From: Hypsibius dujardini | Taxonomy: Eukaryota > Tardigrada > Eutardigrada > Parachela > Hypsibiidae | NCBI GenBank assembly: GCA_001579985.1 | Contig: LRSR01002652.1 | Coordinates: 1-27,497, forward strand | Direction of reading: 5' to 3' | DNA length: 27,497 nt | In this document: piece after piece, positions 21,025 through 27,497 of the stretch | How the letters are laid out: every line of letters begins with the position of its first letter | How positions within the stretch are numbered: position 1 is the first letter of the stretch | Notes under the pieces: generated by a model | Told to the model about the DNA's origin: nothing | The model's database searches: none | The model's input: only the letters and a program-made list of their open reading frames with translations | Program-made: the position numbers and the translations under genes

Positions 21025-23724
21025 TTATTCAACAAAACAACAGAACTGATCCTTCCGGCATGAATCCCCGGCCGCAATAATCTGTAAACAGAGAAGCGTG
21101 TAAGCCAGATATGTCTGTATGTCTGTCTGTCTGCCTATCTGATTGTGTCTGCCTGTAAACGTTTGTCCAGTTGCCTATGCCTTTCCTCGTTCTCTTACCA
21201 TATTGGGACAAGCAATCTGAACCATGCTATCATCCACACAGACTCCCTTTCCGCCGGGTGTGTTAGTCGGCACGCAAGTCTTAGGCGGCTCAACCGCCTG
21301 ATCATCCGCCGACGTCTTCACGGGCGCGGCGGGATCTGCAGCCTTATCCGGATTGGAGGGTCCTGGTGGTGCCTCAACCGGGACCGCCGCCGCCGCCGCC
21401 GCTTGTTGTGGCGGGAACAGGTTGGCGAAGGCCACGTCGTTATCATCCACCTGCATCACCATCACTTTCTTCCCGTTCACCTCGAACACCTCCGGGAGGT
21501 TCTTATTAGCAGTCCCAGCGATCTGCACTCCCGTGTTGGCGACCGCTAAATGCGGCGCTACCGCTGCCGGTGCACTACCGTAGCCGCCGTAACCGTATGT
21601 CGTCGTCGTGGTCGGCCGTACCGTCGTTGTGGTGGTGGTCGGGGTCGGCGCCGGAGTAGGCGCAGGCGTGGCATACGGTACATAGACATATTGCCCGTAT
21701 CCGCTGTAGATAGGAGGTGCTACATATGCCGGGTAGGTTGTCGTGGTCGTGGTTCTTGGCGTCGTCGTGGTCGTCGGTCGAGTAGTGGTGGTAGTTGCCG
21801 TTGTTGTTGTCGGAGCCGTAGTGTAAACGGGCTGGGGCGCGGGGTAAGGCACGTAGATGTACTGTCCGTAGGCGTTGCCACCGCCGCCGTAGGAGCCGTA
21901 GGACGGGTAGGGCGCCATTGTGGGGTAGGTCGTCGTGGTCGTGGATCTTGGCGTTGTCGTGGTCGTCGCCGTGGAAGCGGGTGTGGGGTACGGCATGTAG
22001 ACGTACTGTCCGTACGCGCTACCGTAGGAGTTGTAGGAGTAGGCTTGGGTCGTGGTGGTCGTCGGTCGAGTAGTGGTGGCAGTTGTCGTTGTTGTTGTCG
22101 GGGCCGTAGTGTAAACGGGCGGGGGCGCGGGGTAAGGCACGTAGATGTACTGTCCGTAGGCGTTGCCACCGCCGCCGTAGGAGCCGTAGGACGGGTAGGG
22201 CGCCATTGTGGTGGGTCGAGGAGTGGTCGTCGTCGGGGTCGGAGCGGGTGTTGCTGCTCTCGTTGTGGTGGTCGTCGGGGTGGTGATCTCCACCGGCGGG
22301 CGAGGAATGACTATAGAATGAGGAGATGCTATTAGCGGGCAGTCTTCTCTTGATATTACAGCCACACGTGCAAGTGACATATTACTAAACAATTAATAAC
22401 GTCAATCAAATCGGACTATTTAGTACTACAGTTGAAGCAGAGCTACAGATATACTGTGTATGCAGTACGATATGTATCAGCAGCGTGGTTAAATACATTC
22501 TCGAAAAATGAAGATTGTATTTACAGTAAGAAACTTTTTATCATGTGAAGATGTAATAATAATAAAAAATGGGCATCGAGCATTGACTTGTGAGTAGAAG
22601 TACCGTAGAGTAACTGTTTTAACATTATAACTTCAAATACGTCTCCGCAGGAGGACAACATGACCCATCGTCTAAAATATACGTTATTTATTTAGTAAAA
22701 AATGAAATTTGGCATTACGACTAATAAGCATGTACTAGTATATTCAAAGTTAGAAACGGTCCTTCAAAACTTCCTTATTAGGAAGGCATGGTATAAATAT
22801 CCATTATTGCTGACTGTTTCTGACGACTTATATAGTATGCACCAATAGTTATATATACATATACATATATACGTACATCTAAGGGTGCCATCTATTTCTT
22901 TTAAAGATTTCATGTTAGTTTGTCCTAAGAATATAAATTATAGAGGTACGGGTAACTTCTACCTTCTACTTTGTTATAATTTACTTACATAGACCCCATC
23001 CTTGCAATGCCAGCGGTACTGGTTTCACACCGGGCTCCCAGTATCCACTAAAGCCCCCTCTACCGGGGTAACCACCGTAGCCCATCTGAGGAGCTCCATC
23101 GTTATAGGCTCCACTACCGCCACCTCCACCATACCCGCTTCCACCACTCGAATCACCACTATAACCCGGATATCCTCCCGATCCCATACTCTGCGAGTCA
23201 TATCCGCCGCCATTCCGGTTTGACGACATTTGTTGCTGCGGCAGGTCCATTTGCCCGCCCATTCCGCCCATCCCTCCTAAGCCCATCCCACCCATACCAC
23301 CCATACCACCCATACCACCCATACCACCGCTTCCCATACCACCCATACCACCGCCTCCAAACCCTCCTCCAGCACCATTAATCGTACTCAACGGTCCGGT
23401 CGGTCCATTGTTACCGAAGGCACCCGCGTTGATGGCATTGAATCCGCCGGGTGCACTGTCTAAACTGGTGAATGGTCCGCCTGCCGATCCGATCCTGTTA
23501 AAACCGCTGTTGTCGATGTTGCCGCCTCCGAAAACAGCAGCAACCCTACGCGACGGATCACTCCCGTCATTGGTGGTCTGAGGTTGGATGTTATTTTGCC
23601 CGATCCCGCCACCGGGACCCAATCGGCCGCCACCGTTCTCTGCGAAGCTGGCAATGTTGAACTGAGATTGAACGTTGACTGAAAGGACGGCGCATATGCA
23701 AATGGTCAATAATAAGCGGCCCAT
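21025..23724 (-). CDS. Large secreted low-complexity protein: Gly-Met block, Thr/Tyr/Pro block, six-Cys tail
   Basis: Three exons: 23724-22989, 22310-21199 and 21081-21025 (TAA 21027-21025), with phases 1 and 0 agreeing; 634 residues. The signal peptide is MGRLLLTICICAVLSVNVQS. Exon 1 is Gly/Asn-rich and contains consecutive GGM units. Exon 2 alternates poly-Thr runs with four copies of an AYGQY(I/V)Y(V/M)PY motif, Pro/Ala-rich linkers and YGSYGG segments, then a hydrophobic stretch (EVFEVNGKKVMVMQ) and an Ala/Pro region. The end has six Cys at 591, 603, 613, 624, 630 and 631, spaced C-11-C-9-C-10-C-5-CC and starting CVPTNTPGGKGVC. That pattern resembles arthropod CLIP-type knots, though it is degenerate. 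The composition suggests a heavily O-glycosylated extracellular matrix, cuticle, shell or egg-coat protein. An in-frame ATG at 23763 is an alternative start. The product is not assignable to a named family. Confidence 0.78.
21112..21155. repeat. CTGT/CTGC microsatellite in the last intron of the secreted protein gene
   Basis: GTCTGTATGTCTGTCTGTCTGC and degenerate continuation, inside the intron 21082-21198. Here the CTGT form is on the antisense strand of the gene. Confidence 0.85.
21841..22215 (-). repeat. 288-bp internal duplication in the Thr/Tyr-rich exon
   Basis: The block GTAGATGTACTGTCCGTAGG...CGTAGGACGGGTAGGGCGCC occurs starting at 21853 and again at 22141, offset 288 bp (96 codons). 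The intervening YGSAYGQYVYMPYP copy is more diverged. Near identity of the two outer blocks points to recent expansion or gene conversion. Confidence 0.85.
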
Positions 23725-24337
23725 CGTGGATGCGTGGATGAGGCCTGTCGAAATGAGGCACACAAAGATGGGGGGGATCGCCCGTGGGTTCTATAGAGCC
23801 ATGTGTTAAAAGCAATGCGGAGAGAAGGCTTTACACGGAAAGAGTGTTTCTTTTGCTGCGGATGCGGAACTGACGGAGAGTCTTCGAGGCCTTTCTTCTT
23901 TCTGCTACTGTATTATTAGGTTTTGTGTTGACGCGCGTGAGAACAGCAGAATGATGGACCCTATACTCCGCTGATAATCTATGTCAGTTGAACGATGTTC
24001 TATAGCGCTAAGTAGTGACTGTATGTGAGAAATGTGAAGACGATTCTATGACTGGCAGGATTATATTGTTATAAATTCGCGGAGCAATTATAGTGCCTTG
24101 CGGACACAATAAAAGACGATTTATATACCGGTAACGCGCAGAGCATTTGGCGGGCTAGGTCAACTGACCACTGCACGCTACACACACACGGTACAACACT
24201 TTGTGTTCTGCACCCGCTGAAAGTACCCGTTTTTTTTAACCAGCATGATTACTGACTTATATGAGATCCATACGAAAGAATAAGTTACCATACGAGCATA
24301 CTTTGTGTTCGTAATGTGCTGTCATTGACGATCTAAA
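23725..24337. other. Intergenic, upstream of the secreted protein gene
   Basis: Presumed promoter and 5'UTR of the minus-strand secreted protein gene. No coding chain or RNA gene recognised; no convincing TATA box at a usual distance. Confidence 0.45.
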
Positions 24338-24549
24338 CACAGTTGAGTACTCACGCACAGTTGAGTACTCGCGCACAGTTGAGTACTCCCGCACAGTTGA
24401 GTACTCCCGCACAGTTGAGTACTCGCGCACAGTTGAGTACTCCCGCACAGTTGAGTACTCACGCACAGTTGAGTACTCTCGCACAGTTGAGTACTCGCGC
24501 AGTTGAGTACTCACGCACAGTTGAGTACTCCCGCACAGTTGAGTACTCG
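24338..24549. repeat. 18-bp minisatellite with palindromic core
   Basis: Twelve tandem units of CACAGTTGAGTACTCNCG, one of them shortened to 16 bp. The only variable base is N, which takes A, G, C, C, G, C, A, T, G, A and C in successive units before the array ends at GTTCTC. Each unit contains the 8-bp palindrome GAGTACTC, so the array can form a series of small hairpins. The period is a multiple of three, so frames stay open on both strands, but I see no sign that it is coding. Confidence 0.97.
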
Positions 24550-25058
24550 TTCTCTCTTCTCTACAGAAGAGAGTGATCGATTGTTCTTCAGACATTACTT
24601 TGTTGGTCTAACGGAGAAGTCGGTTGTAAGACAAAGTAAAAGTAATATTCACTTGGTCGGCCTGTTTACGTTATACATTTTATGGTTTTTCCTCCGATTT
24701 CAAGGCATTACAGTTCAATGGCAGATCATTTACCCTTGATTCCGATCTGACTGTCGACGATCACAGCTCGTCTCAATGCGTTCTAGATCTCAAGAATTTA
24801 CCACACATAACGTGGATCTCGCAATCTAAACGTGAATACTGCAAATATATAACACGCTACGTTTTATGATTTCCCGTGCATAGTACGTAAGCGCCACGAA
24901 AGTGATGCAAAGACCATACAGTAGAGGTCCACCCGGAAGACCGTGTGTTAAAACTTCGCGAAACAGACTCATCAATGCAAAATAATTTGCTTAATCGATA
25001 GAGGCACAGAAAAAGGGTAACGTGACCGATGCTCGCGACCAGGTACTCTTCTCGCGTG
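24550..25058. other. Intergenic, no gene recognised
   Basis: Short open frames only. No repeat or RNA structure that I can support. Confidence 0.4.
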
Positions 25059-25370
25059 TCATCCTGAGGAGGCAGACACAAGACCACCTGTGCTTCCAAT
25101 ACACCAGCGGAATGGAATTGGAATTACCAGCAACGATGTTGTGGAATTGGAATTACCAGCACGACATTGTGGAATTGCAGTCTGAACACTCAGAGATGCA
25201 TGCGCAACAGCTGTTTCCAGTTGCAGTGCATATTGCTGAGCACATTTTACCAGTTCAAAAAATTCCCTATCAAACATCCTATCTATCTGCATGATCAATT
25301 TCTCCGTGCAATCGGAGATGTCTAAATTTTTCCGCTCTATTTTTAGGTCGCCATTTCGCTGCGCCACCAC
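25059..25370 (-). other. Open frame with protein-like composition, possible exon or gene remnant
   Basis: A minus-strand frame of about 100 codons, open from 25370 to 25059, contains a charged amphipathic stretch, DISDCTEKLIMQIDRM then FDREFFELVKCAQQYALQLE, that reads more like a real helical protein than chance sequence. It has no ATG at its upstream end (the first codons are GTG GTG), and I found no strong splice sites. Its 3' part overlaps a tandem repeat and becomes low quality. It could be an exon, a decayed gene, or chance. Confidence 0.2.
25109..25174. repeat. Short tandem duplication
   Basis: TGGAATTGGAATTACCAGCA occurs at about 25112 and 25140, with a third partial TGGAATTG at 25167. 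The period is about 28 bp. Confidence 0.8.
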
Positions 25371-25423
25371 GCTATGCTAATACAACATTTTGCCCGGGAA
25401 ACTCTTTACCGACGTTGCCGTGC

Positions 25424-25504
25424 TTTCCCCTTCTACTGCTTTCCCCCTCTACTGCTTTCCCCCTCTACTGCTTTCCCCTTCTACTGCTTTTCCCCCTCTA
25501 CTGC
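25424..25504. repeat. Pyrimidine-rich minisatellite upstream of the TRIC gene
   Basis: Five units of 16-17 bp, TTTCCCC(C/T)TCTACTGC. It lies 340-420 bp upstream of the TRIC start codon, in its promoter or 5'UTR. Confidence 0.92.
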
Positions 25505-25550
25505 AGCGGCTTCCGCTCCCGCGGGCTCGCAATTTGTCCGCGGTACGTCT

Positions 25551-25590
25551 TGCCTGCCTGCCTGCCTGCCTGTCTGTCTGTCTGTCTGCT
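25551..25590. repeat. CCTG/CTGT microsatellite
   Basis: CCTG repeated about four times running directly into CTGT repeated about four times; upstream of the TRIC gene, same sense-strand form as in the introns of the neighbouring genes. Confidence 0.93.
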
Positions 25591-25840
25591 CGGGGTGGTT
25601 TTTTTTCAGCGCAAAAAGTCGTCTAGCAGTACCCTCCATTTGCTCGTAGGGGTGGACGTGCTCGGCGGCGGCTTCGGTGTGGAGTATGAAGCTGGGCGTC
25701 CGACTTGTCTCTCATCACACCGTAGAATAATCCAATTCCGCTGCTGCTGGAAGAGCTCCCAGAGGGTTTGATCTTTGCTCGCGGATTTCGGGCGCACCTT
25801 GTAACGGGGAAGGTGGTGCTGCGAGAAGACCGGCTTCACG

Positions 25841-27497
25841 ATGGATCCGGAATTGTTTTTGGACGTGGCGAATTACATCAAGGAGGTGAGACGAGACGCA
25901 GACGGTGGGAATTTATTCCGATGTCGGGATTTTTTTGCAAGGATTCGTTTGTCTTTTTATTGTTTACGTAAAAGATAAATTACTTCTTCGCATATTTGAT
26001 TGCTATGTAAAAAATTTATTCTGACGAATTCACAGAATGGCTGGTCTAGATTCGTCATGCTGTATATTTCTAAAGGGGATAATCACAAGTATATTAATAC
26101 TCAATGGTTACAGCTATTTTACCTTTCCCTTATGTGGGGCCCATTAGCACCCCGGCTATTTTACCCCTCCTATGCTGTCCGTTCCTCCATCGCCCGTCGG
26201 TCCATCCGTCCATCCGCCCGTCCATCTGTCCGACAACGGACGGATGATTAACGGATGGACAAAGGACGGACAGACGAAAAACGGACGGATGGACGGACAG
26301 ACGGACGGACGGACAACATAGGAAGGGTAAAATAGCAAGTGCGCGATTTGGGCTCCTGGTGATGTATACAGGGAGGGTTAAAATAGCCGGGGTACTATTA
26401 GACTTTTGTCGATGTATTAAGAGAGGGGTAAAATAGCCGGGGTTCTATTTGCCCTAAAAAGGGGGTAAGATAGCCACTCAGATACTAAAGGGATACTGCA
26501 TTGCAGAAATTGCACCGTATTATTTTGTACTGTTTATGCAATCCGTACCTACATTCTTATTTTCTGTTGCATTATTTGTGAGCGACTGTAAATTAAGTTA
26601 GGTGTAAATAGTTTTCTTAACTTGACGTTCATCCGAAATAAAACTTTAGCAACAATCGTTGTAGTTTCCGACTGTTAGCTATACCGTGCCGACTGTTAGC
26701 TATACCGTGCCGCCGTGCCCTTTCACGGACTTGTGTTCTATGCTACCCTCGGGGTGGTACCCTGTCTGGATGCATTGTGCAATACTTCAAAAGTTCATAT
26801 GCTATCTCTAGGTCCATCACATCGCGTATCCATTGTTCGACGTCGCTCACTTTGCCATGTCGTGCATACATGTCCGCGATGATATGTCCCCAAGTGAGTT
26901 TCTTTTACAAGTACTGCTGTACCAGTCTACCGCTGGGCCTAACGTATGTTTTGCAGATTTTTTGGTAGTCTCACGGAAACACCCACTGGCTTGCTGGATC
27001 TCCTGCATGCTTTCCTGCTTTGCCGGATATATCCTAGCCAATGCCCTCCTTGGTGAAATGCCCCTAGCTCCGCTGAAAGACCCAAAGGAGGTTGGACTTG
27101 CCAGTCTTGTGTGGTATGTTCCGACGATGCGGACTCTTTCCAGAAAATGGACTCTCTTCAATCGGAATGTCTCTTCAATCGGAATGTCGTGGTTATAGGT
27201 ATCTCATCTTCTACTCGCCATTCGACATCGTCTATACCCTGTGCAAATGGTTCCCGGTGAAACTGATCCTCTCACTGCTAAAGGAGGTCCAACGCGTTCA
27301 TAAAGTGCATGCCGGAGTCCATCACACAGCCAAGATGTATCCACATGCCTACTTGGTGCAGGTTATCATTGGAGTCGTCAAGGGTAAACGTTTATAGTAC
27401 TCTACCAAGCCATACCGGATCTACAAATTTGATTCCAATTTTAGGAGCTGGAGCCGGATTTAGTAAGATTGCGGAGCGGTTCATCCGGGGCACTTGG
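25841..27497 (+). CDS. TMEM38: Trimeric intracellular cation (TRIC) channel, 5' part
   Basis: Exons: 25841-25885, 26812-26893, 26957-27113, 27199-27383 and 27445 to the window edge. Phases agree throughout, giving the first 174 residues; the gene runs off the right end. The family is recognised from MDPELFLDVANYI at the start, YPLFDVAHFAMSCIHVRDD (TM1), SRKHPLACWISCML and FAGYILANALLGE (TM2-3), VWYLIFYSPFDIVYTLCKW, and the diagnostic basic KEVQRVHKVHAGVHH before YLVQVIIGVVKGAGAGF. TRIC channels are seven-TM homotrimeric K+ channels of the endoplasmic/sarcoplasmic reticulum that supply counter-ions for Ca2+ release. The Lys/Arg residues of KEV..R..K bind phosphoinositide in solved structures. 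TRIC-A and TRIC-B cannot be separated. Intron 1 is 926 bp, the longest in the window, and contains a foldback repeat. Confidence 0.95.
26112..26475. repeat. Nested foldback element with GGCTATTTTACCC termini in TRIC intron 1
   Basis: The core GGCTATTTTACCCCTCCTATG at 26154-26174 is nearly complementary to CATAGGAAGGGTAAAATAGC at 26317-26336, and between them a GTCC(A/G)TCC-rich left arm faces a GGACGGA-rich right arm. Outside it, CCATTAGCACCCCGGCTATTTTACC (26141-26165) matches in inverse orientation GGGTTAAAATAGCCGGGGTACTA at 26375-26397 and another copy at 26425-26447, with degenerate outer copies at 26112 and 26463. The structure is a hairpin flanked by inverted tandem copies of one 20-25 bp unit. 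No coding capacity; the element lies inside intron 1. Confidence 0.8.
26674..26714. repeat. 21-bp direct duplication in TRIC intron 1
   Basis: CCGACTGTTAGCTATACCGTG occurs twice in direct succession with no spacer. Confidence 0.85.

Noticed and set aside
21550-22335. A 261-codon plus-strand open frame rich in Arg/Gly/Cys
   Set aside because: It is the antisense of the Thr/Tyr-rich repeat exon. Codon composition of the repeat keeps the opposite strand open; it has no domain or splice context.
24257-24595. Repeat proteins with the unit REYSTV (minus) or AQLST (plus)
   Set aside because: They come only from the 18-bp minisatellite, whose period is divisible by three. No signal peptide, splice sites or flanking coding sequence.
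26156-26338. Frame with PSVCPSIRPFFVCPS-like repeats
   Set aside because: It is the translation of the GTCC/GGAC hairpin in the TRIC intron.
1-27497. CRISPR arrays, bacterial operons or prophage
   Set aside because: The window is spliced animal DNA throughout. The tandem repeats lack unique spacers, and the tail-collar domain lies in an intron-containing gene, not in a phage module.

Overview
This window looks like nuclear DNA from an animal. Every recognisable gene is split by short spliceosomal introns (mostly 60-350 bp, GT..AG) whose phases agree when the exons are joined. The gene set is eukaryotic: ESCRT-III, XPG nuclease, mitochondrial valyl-tRNA synthetase, chromodomain protein, TRIC channel and PRPP-synthetase-associated protein. 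A seven-TM protein with the C-terminal signature of the insect gustatory receptor superfamily, together with secreted Thr/Tyr/Gly/Met-rich structural-type proteins, suggests an ecdysozoan or other protostome (arthropod- or tardigrade-like). The species cannot be fixed from the sequence alone.

Layout, left to right. (1) 93-1810 (+): the 3' seven exons of a PRPSAP gene. (2) 2081-3198 (-): a secreted protein with a phage tail-collar-type domain and a first exon whose reading frame appears broken by a 19-bp direct repeat. (3) 4573-5544 (-): a four-exon gene for a small secreted six-cysteine protein, which I reconstructed from splice sites and which resembles nothing I recognise. (4) 6080-8974 (-): a complete XPG/ERCC5/Rad2 nuclease. 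(5) 10336-12124 (+): a gustatory-receptor-like protein. (6) 12541-14482 (-): a chromodomain protein. (7) 15106-18857 (-): mitochondrial valyl-tRNA synthetase with a 14-codon first exon that reads as a targeting peptide. (8) 19766-20839 (+): CHMP1. (9) 21025-23724 (-): a large secreted low-complexity protein ending in a six-cysteine knot-like tail. (10) 25841 to the window end (+): the 5' part of a TRIC cation channel.

The genes do not form a pathway; this is an ordinary mixed gene neighbourhood. The accessory content is of more interest: a tail-collar domain protein with a signal peptide, the orphan six-cysteine secreted protein, the hybrid Gly-Met/Thr-Tyr/Cys protein, two foldback elements sitting inside introns, an 18-bp minisatellite with a palindromic core, and CTGT/CTGC microsatellites in the introns of at least four neighbouring genes.

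All exon boundaries are my own splice-site readings by eye with phase checking. They have not been confirmed by transcripts.
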